From positions 310,001 through 374,000 of the forward strand of contig NZ_JAHCSH010000003.1 of assembly GCF_018474005.1 (NCBI RefSeq): 64,000 nucleotides of DNA, given 5' to 3'. A program made the translations under genes and the position numbers. The stretch's first letter is position 1. Each line of letters begins with the position of its first letter. The stretch comes from Curvibacter sp. CHRR-16 (GTDB lineage Bacteria > Pseudomonadota > Gammaproteobacteria > Burkholderiales > Burkholderiaceae_C). The notes under the pieces were generated by a model. That model was not told the DNA's origin, ran no database searches, and saw only the letters and a program-made list of their open reading frames with translations. Shown here one piece after another: positions 44,275 to 55,299 of the stretch.

Positions 44275-45795
44275 GTGAGAGTCACATCGCTGCGCATGCA
44301 AAACTTTCGTTCGTTTGAAGATTCGGGTGAGGTTCCGCTCAAGCAAATCAACGTGCTGATTGGGGCCAACAACGCGGGGAAGTCCTCGGTGATCAGGGCT
44401 CTTCATATTGTGCAAGATGGTGCCGGGGGTTATGGGGCTGATGTGCGTAGTGATGCATCGCAAGCCGATGTGGTTTTGCAATTCGATAGTACCGGTGGAG
44501 TGCCCTCGGGGTGGCCCACGCCTGATCCACGTCTTACTGCAGAAATATTCAAATCTGGTCAAGAAAATGTAAACATTTTCGGTTCGCAGCATGTGTTCAT
44601 GGCTCGAAAAATTCCCAGTGCTGAACCAGATCACTTTATCGTTCCGTACCTTTCAAAACGTAAGGTGTACGCTTACACAGAACAGATCAATGAAGCCCAG
44701 CTAAAGCAAATTGATACGAATATGACGACGCTGACGGCGAAGTTGGATCGGATATCAAATAAAAACTTCCCTGCTCATGACTTTTATGCAAAGGCATGTC
44801 ATGAAATATTGGGATTTGAAGTAACTTGTGGAGCATCGCCTAATGGGAAGAAACCAGGCGTATATCTTCCAGACTATTCATTTCTGCCATTGGAGCAAAT
44901 GGGGGAGGGTGTCGCGAATTTAGTATTTTTCCTTTGCACGCTGGTGGTTTCCAAAAACAAACTTTTCTTGATTGAAGAGTTGGAAAACGACCTCCATCCA
45001 GCCGCGCTAAAAGCCCTGCTGGATTTGATTTTGGAGAGTTCAAAAGACAACCAGTTCGTGATTTCCACACACTCCAACATCGTCGTCACGCATTTGTGCT
45101 CACACCCAGATAGCCAGTTGCTCAAGGTGACTGCGGAGCGGGGCAAGTTGCCCACAACCTCAAGCATTGCTGTCATACCCGATGAGCGCGCAGCCCGCAT
45201 GGAGGTGTTGCGCGAATTGGGCTATGCCTTCTCGGACTTTGATTTGTGGGAGGGGTGGTTGCTGCTGGAGGAGTCATCTGCAGAAACCATCATCAAAGAC
45301 TACTTGATTCCATGGTTTGCCCCAGCGCTAAAGCGTGTGCGTACGGTATCTGCAGCAGGTGTGGGCAACGTAGAACCTATCTACAAAGACTTGCATCGTT
45401 TGGTGCTCTTTACGCATTTGGAATCGACGCGAAAAACCTTAACGTGGGTGCGTGTCGATGGCGATGATGCGGGCCAACAAGCGCTGGAGAAATTGGGCAA
45501 AACGTTCAGCTTGAGTGGCGACCAAATTAAGGCATTCGATCAGCCTCAGTTCGAGAATTACTACCCACACCTTTTCGCTGCACGGGCACAGCAAGTGCTT
45601 GCAATCACCGATGGAAAAGCCAAGAAAGATGAGAAAGAGGATTTACTGAAGCAGGTATGTGGCTGGTTGGATAAAGATGCAGAACGCGGTAAATCCGCTT
45701 TGGAAGAGTCTGCCCGAACGGTGATCGAAGATTTGAAAGCAATCGTGCGCCAATTCAAAGAATCAGCCATTTGCAGAAAAACTTATGGTGATTGA
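44275..45795 (+). CDS. AAA/ABC-type ATPase with C-terminal Toprim-like domain (OLD-like nuclease)
   Basis: 506 residues from a GTG with a GGGAGG site. ATPase: LRMQNFRSF start, Walker A GANNAGKSS (30-38), ABC-signature-like MGEGVAN, Walker B LFLIEELENDLHP (about 229-241), STHSN. Toprim-like: Glu in LLLEESSAETI (about 332) and DGDDAG (about 394). The build is that of OLD-family nucleases, several of which defend against phages. There is no recognisable helicase or Toprim partner next to it. It is more A/T-rich than msrP and lies between msrP and msrQ, suggesting insertion. Confidence 0.78.
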   Translation: MRVTSLRMQNFRSFEDSGEVPLKQINVLIGANNAGKSSVIRALHIVQDGAGGYGADVRSDASQADVVLQFDSTGGVPSGWPTPDPRLTAEIFKSGQENVNIFGSQHVFMARKIPSAEPDHFIVPYLSKRKVYAYTEQINEAQLKQIDTNMTTLTAKLDRISNKNFPAHDFYAKACHEILGFEVTCGASPNGKKPGVYLPDYSFLPLEQMGEGVANLVFFLCTLVVSKNKLFLIEELENDLHPAALKALLDLILESSKDNQFVISTHSNIVVTHLCSHPDSQLLKVTAERGKLPTTSSIAVIPDERAARMEVLRELGYAFSDFDLWEGWLLLEESSAETIIKDYLIPWFAPALKRVRTVSAAGVGNVEPIYKDLHRLVLFTHLESTRKTLTWVRVDGDDAGQQALEKLGKTFSLSGDQIKAFDQPQFENYYPHLFAARAQQVLAITDGKAKKDEKEDLLKQVCGWLDKDAERGKSALEESARTVIEDLKAIVRQFKESAICRKTYGD

Positions 45796-46226
45796 CGGTG
45801 CAATATGGCTAGATGCTCATTCAACCTGACGCTGTAGTCCATCAGATGTGACGTATTTATGGTTCTGGCCATGGTTATACACAGTTCGGCGTTATACGGT
45901 GAAGACATGTACTGCTCATGAACGATGCTTGGTACTGCTTCAGCAAGTTCCTTTCCTTCTTGCGGGCGAGAGGCAAAGTGGTTTGTAAATATTGTATTTA
46001 CGAAAGTAATTTGCTCTTGATTGCGCTCTTCCCACGATGCAAATTCTTTTGACAATGCCTGCGCTTTTTCTGGGGCGATGCTGGTGCAGTGTTGAAATGT
46101 CTCTTTGACCAAGAAATAGTGCATGTATGACTCCAAAAGAACCGACTCTCGATTTGTTGGGTCAAGAGGGGGTTGTGCCCAAGCCACCAAAGGGGTCAAG
46201 CAGAGCAGGAGATGTGTAAAGCGCAT
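45783..46226 (-). CDS. secreted hypothetical protein
   Basis: 147 residues with a clear signal peptide (FTHLLLCLTPLVAWAQPP). The mature part is helical and rich in Glu, Ser and Asn with two cysteines (FQHCTS and ELCITM). Not recognised. The ATG at 46226 was chosen because it starts the signal peptide. The 3' end overlaps the convergent ATPase gene by 13 bp. Confidence 0.65.
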   Translation of the reverse strand: MRFTHLLLCLTPLVAWAQPPLDPTNRESVLLESYMHYFLVKETFQHCTSIAPEKAQALSKEFASWEERNQEQITFVNTIFTNHFASRPQEGKELAEAVPSIVHEQYMSSPYNAELCITMARTINTSHLMDYSVRLNEHLAILHRQSP

Positions 46227-46281
46227 TTCATTCAATAAGGGACGAACGTTCACAAGAGCCAGCCGTAATTTAGGTGAACCA

Positions 46282-47829
46282 TTAACTCGCATGCAGTGAA
46301 AAGAACGCCACCGCTTGCTTCAGTTCTGCGGCTTGCTGCTCCAGTGATTTAGACGCGGCGGCGGCTTGCTCTACGAGGGCGGCATTTTGCTGGGTGACTC
46401 CGTCCATCTGTGTTACGGCATGGTTCACTTGCGCAATGCCATCTGCCTGCTCGCGGCTGGCGGTGCTGATGTCGCTGACCAGCGACTGGGCGCCGTGCAC
46501 GCTTTGCACCACTTTTTGCATGGTGCTGCCTGCTTGGTTGACCAATTGGCTGCCAGCTTCTACCTTGGCCACGGAGTCGTCGATGAGCTGCTTGATTTCC
46601 TTGGCAGCCGATGCCGAACGTTGGGCCAGTGTGCGCACTTCGGCAGCCACCACGGCAAAGCCGCGGCCTTGTTCACCAGCGCGGGCTGCTTCCACGGCGG
46701 CGTTCAGGGCCAAGATGTTGGTTTGGAAGGCTATGCCGTCGATCACATCAATGATGTCTACGATCTTGTGTGAGGACTGGTTGATATTGGCCATGTTCGT
46801 GATGAGTTGCTCCATCAATTGCCCTCCTTGTTGGGCAATTGATGCAGTGGATTTCACCAAGTCGTTGGCTTGGACAGCATTGTCAGAGTTGGCTCGCACG
46901 CCAGCCGTCAGTTGGCCAACTGAGGCGGCCATCTCGCCCAAAGCGCTGGCTTGGTTCTCGGTGCGGGCGGACAGGTCTTGGTTGCCGGCAGCAATCTCGC
47001 CGGAGGCTATAGCTACGCCGTCAGCGCCATGGCGCACGGTAGAGACTACGCCGTGCAAGCGCTCGGTCATGGTTTGCAGCGAGGCGAGCAACTGGCCCAA
47101 TTCATCGCGCCCCATGGGCTCAATGCGGGTGGTAAGGTCACCTGAAGACACACGTTGAGAAATAGCCAGCGCGGTGTTGACGGGGCGGGTGATGCTGCGG
47201 GTCAGAACGATTGCGAATGCAACGCCGCAAAGCAAAATCAGCACTTCCAGAAAAAATATCTGCTTCTGGCTTGACACGGTATCCATCTGGATTTGGGCCG
47301 ATATTTCGTCGATGCGGTTTTTCTCAAAATCCAGCAAAGCGCGCATCGCGTCTTGGGTGCTTTGGGCAACCCCCGCGTAGTGCTGCTGATAAAGCGCTTC
47401 GACTTTGGCTTTGTCGCCCAACTTTTTGGCGGCGTAAATCTCATCGCGTACGGCCAAGTACTGCTTGCGCGCACTGTTGATGTTGCTCAGCAGTTTTTTC
47501 TCTTCATCGCTGGTCAGCAGTTTTTCCACATCAGCGCTGATATTGGCGGATTGTTTGCTTGAAGCGGCTGCTTCTTGGGCCAAAAAGGCTTCGAGTTCGG
47601 GGTCATTGCTTTTGACGACGGAAGTGGTCCGCTGCAAGGCCATGAGCAGCAGGGTATTCCACTGTGACACTACACGCTCCGCTTTGAGCGGGAGATCCAT
47701 CATTTGCTGCGTGTGCCGTCTTGCCGTGTCCAAACGCCAAATACCCACTGCGGCCACGACAATCGAAAACACCAGCACGATCGCAAAACCCATACCCAAG
47801 CGCGACCCAATGCGCACATCATTCATCAT
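46282..47829 (-). CDS. methyl-accepting chemotaxis protein
   Basis: 515-residue chemoreceptor: TM1 (about 11-32), four-helix-bundle sensor with the 4HB_MCP pattern (to about 190), TM2, HAMP ([15 protein letters not shown]), and a signalling domain with the tip [20 protein letters not shown] and a C-terminal helical end. It is similar in layout to the receptor at 12.5 kb. The start is ATG at 47829 or the adjacent in-frame ATG at 47826; AAGGG lies 8 bp before the first. Confidence 0.92.
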   Translation of the reverse strand: MMNDVRIGSRLGMGFAIVLVFSIVVAAVGIWRLDTARRHTQQMMDLPLKAERVVSQWNTLLLMALQRTTSVVKSNDPELEAFLAQEAAASSKQSANISADVEKLLTSDEEKKLLSNINSARKQYLAVRDEIYAAKKLGDKAKVEALYQQHYAGVAQSTQDAMRALLDFEKNRIDEISAQIQMDTVSSQKQIFFLEVLILLCGVAFAIVLTRSITRPVNTALAISQRVSSGDLTTRIEPMGRDELGQLLASLQTMTERLHGVVSTVRHGADGVAIASGEIAAGNQDLSARTENQASALGEMAASVGQLTAGVRANSDNAVQANDLVKSTASIAQQGGQLMEQLITNMANINQSSHKIVDIIDVIDGIAFQTNILALNAAVEAARAGEQGRGFAVVAAEVRTLAQRSASAAKEIKQLIDDSVAKVEAGSQLVNQAGSTMQKVVQSVHGAQSLVSDISTASREQADGIAQVNHAVTQMDGVTQQNAALVEQAAAASKSLEQQAAELKQAVAFFSLHAS

Positions 47830-48154
47830 TCCAGCAACCCTTCTTTTCCTGTGCTGACCCAAGATGCCAGCGGGACAATCTTCCAACCTATATCGGTTTA
47901 CGGAGCGAGAAACTTCATCAAGTTTTGTAAAACAGGGGGCGTTTGGACACATGTCCAACGCTTGCTAGCGATAACTTGATCCACCTCTTAAGCAAGCCCC
48001 AGCGTTCGGCCTGACCTACCGCTTCAAGAAATAAGCAACCTAGCGTAGCCATTTCGTTTTTGGCGGGGTTGGTGAAACGCAGGTGTCTGTGCCCCCACTG
48101 CAGTACCAGCTAGCGCTGCTACATTGCTTCTTGCCAACCATCGCGCAGCCCACC
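47830..48154. other. gene-free interval with a possible outer-membrane protein remnant
   Basis: 325 bp between the chemoreceptor and msrQ. At 47975-48034 (plus) a short open stretch ends with AFGLTYRFKK and a stop, which resembles the C-terminal strand of outer-membrane barrels. A stop precedes it, so at most it is a fragment. Nothing else supportable is seen. Confidence 0.3.
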
Positions 48155-48781
48155 ATGTCTACTTTCATCAAAACCCACCTCTACCCCTTGGCCCTGCGCT
48201 GGTGGTTCAAGCCCCTGCTGGCGCTGCTCTTGTGCTGGCCTGCGGCGGCCTTGGTGTGTGGGGCGGTGCTGGACACACTGGGGGCCAATCCGGCCGAGGC
48301 GCTGATACGCGGCTTGGGGGACTGGGCTTTGCGTTGGCTGTGGCTGGCCCTGGCCATTACGCCACTGCGCCAGGCTTTGCAATGGCCTGCGCTGGCGCGT
48401 TTGCGCCGCATGACGGGTTTGTTTGCAGCGGGTTACGCCACGCTGCATGTGCTGGCCTATGTGTGGCTGGATCAGGGCTGGGATTGGCTGGCCGTGTGGG
48501 CCGATGTGGGCAAGCGCCCCTTCATTTTGGTGGGGGCGCTGGCTTTGGTCTTGCTGCTGCCGCTGGTGGCTACCAGCTTTGATGCTGCCATTCGCGCACT
48601 GGGTGGGCAGCGCTGGCGCTTGCTGCACCGCACGGTGTACGCGGTGGGGCTGCTGGTGCTGCTGCACTTTTGGTGGATGCGCTCGGGCAAGAACCGCTAC
48701 ACCGAAGTGCTGGTGTATGCGGGCATACTGGCGGGTCTGTACGGCTGGCGTTTGCTGCACCGCGTGCGGCGCGGCAGCTAG
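48155..48781 (+). CDS. msrQ: protein-methionine-sulfoxide reductase heme-binding subunit
   Basis: Six-helix inner-membrane b-type cytochrome of 208 residues that delivers electrons to MsrP. Heme-ligand histidines are plausible in YATLHVLAYVW, WRLLHRTVY and VLLHFWWMRSG. Length and motifs match YedZ/MsrQ. The ATG at 48155 (MSTFIKTHLYPLALRWW) is preferred over one at 48083. Separated from msrP by 4 kb with three genes. Confidence 0.9.
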   Translation: MSTFIKTHLYPLALRWWFKPLLALLLCWPAAALVCGAVLDTLGANPAEALIRGLGDWALRWLWLALAITPLRQALQWPALARLRRMTGLFAAGYATLHVLAYVWLDQGWDWLAVWADVGKRPFILVGALALVLLLPLVATSFDAAIRALGGQRWRLLHRTVYAVGLLVLLHFWWMRSGKNRYTEVLVYAGILAGLYGWRLLHRVRRGS

Positions 48782-48823
48782 TTGCTGATGGATTGATAAC
48801 CACTACTGAAACGGAGACTTTTC

Positions 48824-49201
48824 ATGCTTTTGCTCTCGCTCATCGCTACCGCGGCTATCGGTGTTTTGCACCTGTACATCATGGTGCTGGAGATGTTTTT
48901 CTGGACCAAGCCTTTGGGCATGAAGAGCTTTGGCCTCAAGCCGGACTTTGCCCAAGCATCGCGGGCACTGGCGGCCAACCAAGGGCTGTACAACGGCTTT
49001 TTGGCCGCTGGCTTGCTCTGGGGTGTGGCCCAAGGCATGACGGGCTTTGCCGTGCAGGTGTTTTTCTTGGGCTGCGTAGTGGTTGCTGGCGTGTTTGGTG
49101 CCCTGACTGCCAGCCGCAAAATTTTGTTTGTGCAAGCCGTGCCCGGTGCCATTGCGCTGGGGCTGGTGTTCATGGCGCGCATGGGCGCTGGCTACGCCTA
49201 A
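48824..49201 (+). CDS. DUF1304 membrane protein
   Basis: 125-residue inner-membrane protein with four hydrophobic helices. Motifs of DUF1304: HLYIMVLEMFFWTKP near the start and ANQGLYNGFLAAGL in the middle. Function unknown. It lies between msrQ and tkt in the same orientation. Confidence 0.88.
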   Translation: MLLLSLIATAAIGVLHLYIMVLEMFFWTKPLGMKSFGLKPDFAQASRALAANQGLYNGFLAAGLLWGVAQGMTGFAVQVFFLGCVVVAGVFGALTASRKILFVQAVPGAIALGLVFMARMGAGYA

Positions 49202-49285
49202 GCCAGCCGCTTGGCGTGGCGGTCTAAAATCCGGGGTTGTTTTTCGCATCGCAACCCTATCTCTTCTCACGAAAGCCACCTGTCT

Positions 49286-51379
49286 ATGGCCACCACATCC
49301 CCCATCCCCACACCCCAAGCTACCCAAATGGCCAACGCTATCCGCGCATTGGCCATGGACGCTGTGCAGCAAGCCAACTCTGGCCACCCCGGTGCGCCCA
49401 TGGGCATGGCGGACATGGCAGTAGCCTTGTGGGGCGAGCACCTGCGCCACAACCCCAGCAACCCCCAGTGGGCCAACCGTGACCGCTTCGTGCTGTCCAA
49501 CGGCCACGCCTCCATGCTGATTTACGCGCTCTTGCACCTGACTGGTTACAAGCTGCCCATCAGCGAACTGAAGAACTTCCGCCAACTGCACAGCAAGACG
49601 GCTGGCCACCCCGAAGTGGGCATCACCCCCGGCGTGGAAACCACCACTGGCCCGTTGGGCCAAGGCATTACCAATGCCGTGGGCATGGCGCTGGCCGAGA
49701 AGCTGCTGGCTTCTGAGTTCAACCGCGAAGGCCACACCATCGTCGACCACAACACCTACGTGTTCTTGGGCGATGGTTGCTTGATGGAAGGCATCAGCCA
49801 CGAAGCCGCCTCGCTGGCTGGCGCATGGAAGCTGAACAAGCTGGTTGCCCTGTACGACGACAACGGCATCTCCATCGACGGCCAAGTGGCTCCCTGGTTC
49901 CCTGACAACACCGCCCAGCGCTTTGCCGCTTATGGCTGGAACGTGGTCGGCCCCGTAGACGGCCACGACGCCGCTGCTGTGAGCGCCGCCATTGCCCAAG
50001 CCAAGGCCAGCACCGACAAGCCCACGCTGGTGATCTGCAAGACCGCTATCGGCAAAGGCAGCCCCAACCGCGCCAACACCGCCAAGGCCCACGGCGAGCC
50101 ACTGGGCGCGGAAGAAATCAAGCTGACCCGCGAATCCATCGGCTGGTCGCACGAACCGTTTGTCATTCCCAAGGACGTGTACGCCGCGTGGGACGCCAAG
50201 GAGCAAGGCAAGGCCACCGAGGCCGAGTGGAACACCCGCTTTGCTGCTTACAAGGCTGTCTTCCCTGAGCTGGCCAAAGAATTCGTGCGCCGCATGAAGG
50301 GCGATTTGCCCAAAAACTTTGTGCAAACCGCGGTAGACGCTGTGCTGTCCGCCCACGAGAAAGCCGAGACCGTGGCCAGCCGCAAGGCCAGCCAGATCGC
50401 GCTGGAACACTTCACCGCCAAGTTGCCCGAGTTGCTGGGTGGCTCTGCCGACTTGACCGGCTCCAACCTGACCAACACCAAGAGCACGCCCAACCTGCGT
50501 TTTGACGCAAGCGGCGCTGTGGTCAAGACCGAAGCTGCGAACGGTGACAAAATTGGTGGCCGCCACATCAACTACGGCGTGCGCGAGTTCGGTATGGCCG
50601 CCATCATGAACGGCGTGGCCTTGCACGGTGGTTACATCCCCTACGCTGGTACTTTCCTTACTTTCAGCGACTACAGCCGCAACGCTATCCGCATGGCCGC
50701 GCTGATGAAGCAGCGTGTTATTCACGTGTTCACGCACGACTCCATTGGTCTGGGCGAAGATGGCCCCACCCACCAGTCGGTCGAGCACGCAGCGTCCTTG
50801 CGCCTCATCCCCAACCTGGACGTATGGCGCCCCGGTGACACCGCAGAAACCGCCGTGGCCTGGGCCGTGGCCCTGCAAAACCAAAACAAGCCCACCGCCC
50901 TGCTGCTGAGTCGCCAAAACCTGCCTTACGCCCCCAAGGGCGACTCCGCTGTCGCACCCGATGCCAGCGGTATCGACTGCATCAGCAAAGGCGCGTACGT
51001 GCTGGCTGAGCCAGCGGACGTGGGCATCAAGAAGAAAGCCCAAGCGGTGCTGATCGCTACCGGCTCTGAAGTGCAACTGGCCTTGGCCGCCCAAAAAGTG
51101 CTGGCCGAGCGTGGCTTGGCTGTGCGCGTGGTGTCTATGCCCAGCACCACCACCTTTGACCTGCAAAGCGTGGAGTACAAGAGCACCGTGCTGCCCGCAG
51201 GTACCCCCCGCGTGGCCGTGGAAATGGGCTCTACCGGCCTGTGGTGGAAGTACGGCGTGGCCGCTGTGGTGGGCTTGGACACCTACGGTGAATCCGCCCC
51301 CGCCCCGGTGCTGTTCAAGCACTTTGGCTTCACCCCCGAGAACGTGGCCGACACCGTGCAAGTGGTGGTGGGCAAATAA
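49286..51379 (+). CDS. tkt: transketolase
   Basis: ThDP-dependent enzyme of the pentose-phosphate pathway (and of the Calvin cycle in carbon fixers), 697 residues. Motifs: [14 protein letters not shown], ThDP-binding [13 protein letters not shown] with Mg2+ ligand, the transketolase motif [14 protein letters not shown], and [11 protein letters not shown] in the C-domain. The ATG at 49286 was chosen over one at 49211. It is followed 35 bp later by gap; their pairing is common in Burkholderiales. Confidence 0.96.
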   Translation: MATTSPIPTPQATQMANAIRALAMDAVQQANSGHPGAPMGMADMAVALWGEHLRHNPSNPQWANRDRFVLSNGHASMLIYALLHLTGYKLPISELKNFRQLHSKTAGHPEVGITPGVETTTGPLGQGITNAVGMALAEKLLASEFNREGHTIVDHNTYVFLGDGCLMEGISHEAASLAGAWKLNKLVALYDDNGISIDGQVAPWFPDNTAQRFAAYGWNVVGPVDGHDAAAVSAAIAQAKASTDKPTLVICKTAIGKGSPNRANTAKAHGEPLGAEEIKLTRESIGWSHEPFVIPKDVYAAWDAKEQGKATEAEWNTRFAAYKAVFPELAKEFVRRMKGDLPKNFVQTAVDAVLSAHEKAETVASRKASQIALEHFTAKLPELLGGSADLTGSNLTNTKSTPNLRFDASGAVVKTEAANGDKIGGRHINYGVREFGMAAIMNGVALHGGYIPYAGTFLTFSDYSRNAIRMAALMKQRVIHVFTHDSIGLGEDGPTHQSVEHAASLRLIPNLDVWRPGDTAETAVAWAVALQNQNKPTALLLSRQNLPYAPKGDSAVAPDASGIDCISKGAYVLAEPADVGIKKKAQAVLIATGSEVQLALAAQKVLAERGLAVRVVSMPSTTTFDLQSVEYKSTVLPAGTPRVAVEMGSTGLWWKYGVAAVVGLDTYGESAPAPVLFKHFGFTPENVADTVQVVVGK

Positions 51380-51396
51380 GGTTTGCAACTGTTTAA

Positions 51397-52419
<1,023 letters not shown>

Positions 52420-52460
52420 GTCTGTAAGCGTTGCGCGCTATGATGGCGCGCATCTGTCTT

Positions 52461-52490
52461 AAAAAGCCCACGTGTCACCGTGGGCTTTTC
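52461..52490 (+). terminator. intrinsic terminator after gap
   Basis: AAAAGCCCACG / CGTGGGCTTTT hairpin with a 6-nt loop, flanked by A and T runs, so it can work in both directions. It lies 42 bp behind the gap stop. Confidence 0.9.
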
Positions 52491-52504
52491 CATTGCTCAC
52501 TGCC

Positions 52505-53650
52505 ATGCCTCAGCTTGATCACGTATTGCCTGACGTTGCAGCCCCGGATATTGCGCTGCGCGTTCGGGCCGATCAGTTGCGTTTGTTGTTCAGGCAATCG
52601 TTTCCGGCCGTCTATACCAGCGTGGTGATTGCGTTGATCACCTGTTTCATGCTCTGGTCTGAGGTGCAGCATGAACGGCTGCTGTTGTGGCTAGGCGTGG
52701 TGGCTTTAAACGCCTCCATGCGTTACGCCTTGTTCAGCCGTTATTGGAAAAAAAAGCCCCAAGGTGCGCAAATTTTGGCTTGGGAGCTGCCTTATGCCAT
52801 CACTTTGTTTGTCACATCGTCTTTGTGGGGCTTGGGCATGCTGTGGTTTGTGACGGAAAGTTCGCTCACCTACCGATTGGTGGAATTCATCTTCTTGCTG
52901 GGCATGGCTGCAGGGGCGTTTTCACACTATACGGCGCGCCGCTACATGGTGCTGGGAGCCATGGCTGGGGTGCTCTTGCCAGCCACAGCTTGGTTTTTGT
53001 TCATGGGTGACCGCATTGAAGTCAGCCTAGGGCTGGCCGCATTGATGTTCATGGCCATCTTGACCAAAACCGCTTCGTCCATGTCCATGGCACAAACCGA
53101 GAACTTCATGCTCACCTATGGCTTGGAAGCGGCTCGTCGCAAGGCCGAGCAGTTGGCTCACACCGACGAGCTGACAGGTTTGAGAAACCGCCGCGCTTTT
53201 ATGGAGCAAGCCCAAGCACAGGTCGCGCTGTGTCAGCGCCAAGGCATGCCGCTGTGTGTGCTGATGATCGACGCAGACCACTTCAAGCAAATCAACGACC
53301 GCCACGGTCACGCCGTGGGCGATGCGGTGTTGCGCCACTTGGCCACCCTATTCCAGTCCCAACGCCGTCAGTCAGACCTGTGTGGCCGTTTGGGCGGAGA
53401 AGAATTTGCCATGTTGCTACCCAACACCGCGCACGAACAAGCCTTGGCTTTGGCCCAGCGTCTGTGCCAAACCTGTGTAGCCCAACCCTTGCTGGTGCAT
53501 GGGGAGCAGGTGCACTGCTCCATCAGCATTGGTTTGTCCAGCCAAGGCTATGCGCTGGATCAACTGCTCAGCAGTGCTGACCAAGCGCTGTACGAGGCCA
53601 AGGCATCAGGTCGCAACCGGGTGGTCAGCGCGTCCATTCAGTCGTCTTAG
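52505..53650 (+). CDS. membrane-bound diguanylate cyclase
   Basis: 381 residues: N-terminal membrane region of about 6 helices (40-200) and a GGDEF domain (about 215-375). The active-site motif GGEEF is present, and an inhibitory-site RQSD (RxxD) lies five residues before it, so c-di-GMP feedback is likely. The frame also opens at a GTG inside the gap terminator (52472), which I reject; ATG at 52505 is used. No EAL domain. Confidence 0.9.
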   Translation: MPQLDHVLPDVAAPDIALRVRADQLRLLFRQSFPAVYTSVVIALITCFMLWSEVQHERLLLWLGVVALNASMRYALFSRYWKKKPQGAQILAWELPYAITLFVTSSLWGLGMLWFVTESSLTYRLVEFIFLLGMAAGAFSHYTARRYMVLGAMAGVLLPATAWFLFMGDRIEVSLGLAALMFMAILTKTASSMSMAQTENFMLTYGLEAARRKAEQLAHTDELTGLRNRRAFMEQAQAQVALCQRQGMPLCVLMIDADHFKQINDRHGHAVGDAVLRHLATLFQSQRRQSDLCGRLGGEEFAMLLPNTAHEQALALAQRLCQTCVAQPLLVHGEQVHCSISIGLSSQGYALDQLLSSADQALYEAKASGRNRVVSASIQSS

Positions 53651-53665
53651 CCCCAAAAAAACTCT

Positions 53666-54550
53666 ATGTCCAGCGGTGTTCTTTACGGCCTGTCGGCCTA
53701 TGTCATGTGGGGCTTGTTCCCTTTGTTTTTCAAGCAACTCCAGGCCGCCAGTGCCCTAGAGGTGGTGCTGCACCGCATGGTGTGGTCGCTGGTGTTTGTG
53801 GTGCTGGTGCTCGGTGTTATGCGCCGCTGGAGCTGGCTGGCCGATGTGCGCCGCAGCCCCGCGCTGCTGGGCAAATTCGCCGTCTCTGCCGCGCTGCTGG
53901 CGGCCAACTGGCTCATCTACATCTGGGCCGTGAACAACGACCACGTGCTGGACGCCAGTTTGGGCTACTTCATCTTGCCGCTGGTCAATGTGGCGCTGGG
54001 CTACGGCTTCCTGCACGAACGCCCGCGCAAAGCCCAGTGGGCGGCCTTTGCCGTAGCTGCTTGTGGCGTGCTGTGGCTGGCTTTGCAGTCGGGCCACATG
54101 CCGTGGATTGCCTTGCTGCTGGCCTTGTCGTTTGGCTTTTATGGCCTCATGCGCAAGGTGGCCGTGCTGGGCGCGCTCGAAGGCATGTCGCTAGAAACCA
54201 TGCTGCTGGCACCCATTGCGCTGGTGGTGTTGCTGTGGGGCACATCCAGCGGAACCATGCCCGCGCACGACGCGCACACGTGGCTCTTCTTCGTGCTCAG
54301 TGGCCCCGTTACAGCCATCCCGCTGCTGCTGTTCGCCGCCGGGGCGCGCCGCACCCAACTGTCCACCATGGGTATCTTGCAATACGCCTCGCCCACCATC
54401 TTGGCCTTGCTGGGCGTGTTCGTGTACGGCGAACCCTTCGCCGGCCCCCGCGCCGTGGGCTTTTCGCTCATCTGGCTGGCGCTGCTGCTCTACAGCGCAG
54501 AGGGGCTCTGGTTCTCGCGCAAGGCCGCTGCCAACGCTGCCGCTGCATGA
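53666..54550 (+). CDS. rarD: RarD/EamA-family transporter
   Basis: Ten-helix drug/metabolite exporter-superfamily permease of 294 residues. RarD signatures: GVLYGLSAYVMWGLFPLFFK, HRMVWSL, AANWLIYIWAVNN, ASLGYFILPLVNV. Substrate uncertain. The 3' end overlaps the convergent DTW gene by 61 bp. Confidence 0.9.
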   Translation: MSSGVLYGLSAYVMWGLFPLFFKQLQAASALEVVLHRMVWSLVFVVLVLGVMRRWSWLADVRRSPALLGKFAVSAALLAANWLIYIWAVNNDHVLDASLGYFILPLVNVALGYGFLHERPRKAQWAAFAVAACGVLWLALQSGHMPWIALLLALSFGFYGLMRKVAVLGALEGMSLETMLLAPIALVVLLWGTSSGTMPAHDAHTWLFFVLSGPVTAIPLLLFAAGARRTQLSTMGILQYASPTILALLGVFVYGEPFAGPRAVGFSLIWLALLLYSAEGLWFSRKAAANAAAA

Positions 54551-55299
54551 ACCGCCACATGCGCTGGCGTGTCGGTTAGCGCAGGGCGCTGGTTTTTGGC
54601 TTGCAGGTAGTGGTGGCTGTACACGTCCAAGTAGGCTCCCAGCATGCTGGCGGCCAGGGCATCGCCGCCTTGCTCTAGGCACATGGCGGCTACCTCGGCG
54701 GTGCAAAAGTGGTCGTCGCGGCGCGAGCGGCGCAGCCGATAGCGCGACACCTGCTCTGGCTCCAAGCTCAGTATGGGCAGCTTGTCCAAGTAGGGGCTTT
54801 TGCGGAACATCTTGCGCGCCTCGGCCCAGGTGGCGTCCAGCAGCACAAACAGCAGGCGTTTGCCGCTGGCCACACCACCACTACTGCCATCCGCATCATC
54901 ACCATCGGCCACTGGCTGCGGCGCATGGGTCATGACGCGCTCTGCCGGGGCAAATTCGCCCGGAAACACCAGCACCGGCAGCCACTGCGGGTCGGCCAGC
55001 AGGGCCAGCAGGGCAGGGTCTACCTCGGTGCGCGCCCAGCCAAAGGCAAAGGTGTCTGGCACCACATCGGCTATCAGCCAGCCCGTGTTGCTGGGCTTGA
55101 GCGCCTCTATGTCGGCCATCAGCAGGCACACCCCTGCGCGCGTGGGCACGCGGGGTTCTAGGTGGCACATGCAGTGGCTCAGTATCAGCCTGCAGCCCGC
55201 GCAGTGCGGCTGCTGCGAGCCGCCCCGGGCGCGAAACGGCTTCACGCTGCGCGCTATGCGCGCCGTGCGCAGCCGGGCTACGGCGTGGGGTGGCTTCAT
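54490..55299 (-). CDS. DTW-domain tRNA-uridine aminocarboxypropyltransferase
   Basis: 269-residue enzyme that adds the aminocarboxypropyl group of SAM to uridines in tRNA (TapT/TuaA family). Zinc-type cysteines CAGCRLILSHCMC near the N-terminus, LLDATW (the D-x-W motif), SRYRLRRS and CTAEVAAMCLE. Start taken at ATG 55299, giving a 4-bp overlap with the VOC gene. An Asp/Gly/Ser-rich insert (ADGDDADGSSGG) sits mid-protein. Confidence 0.87.
   Translation of the reverse strand: MKPPHAVARLRTARIARSVKPFRARGGSQQPHCAGCRLILSHCMCHLEPRVPTRAGVCLLMADIEALKPSNTGWLIADVVPDTFAFGWARTEVDPALLALLADPQWLPVLVFPGEFAPAERVMTHAPQPVADGDDADGSSGGVASGKRLLFVLLDATWAEARKMFRKSPYLDKLPILSLEPEQVSRYRLRRSRRDDHFCTAEVAAMCLEQGGDALAASMLGAYLDVYSHHYLQAKNQRPALTDTPAHVAVHAAAALAAALRENQSPSAL

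Noticed and set aside
52472-52504. Upstream GTG start for the diguanylate cyclase
   Set aside because: It lies inside the gap terminator hairpin; ATG at 52505 is a better start.
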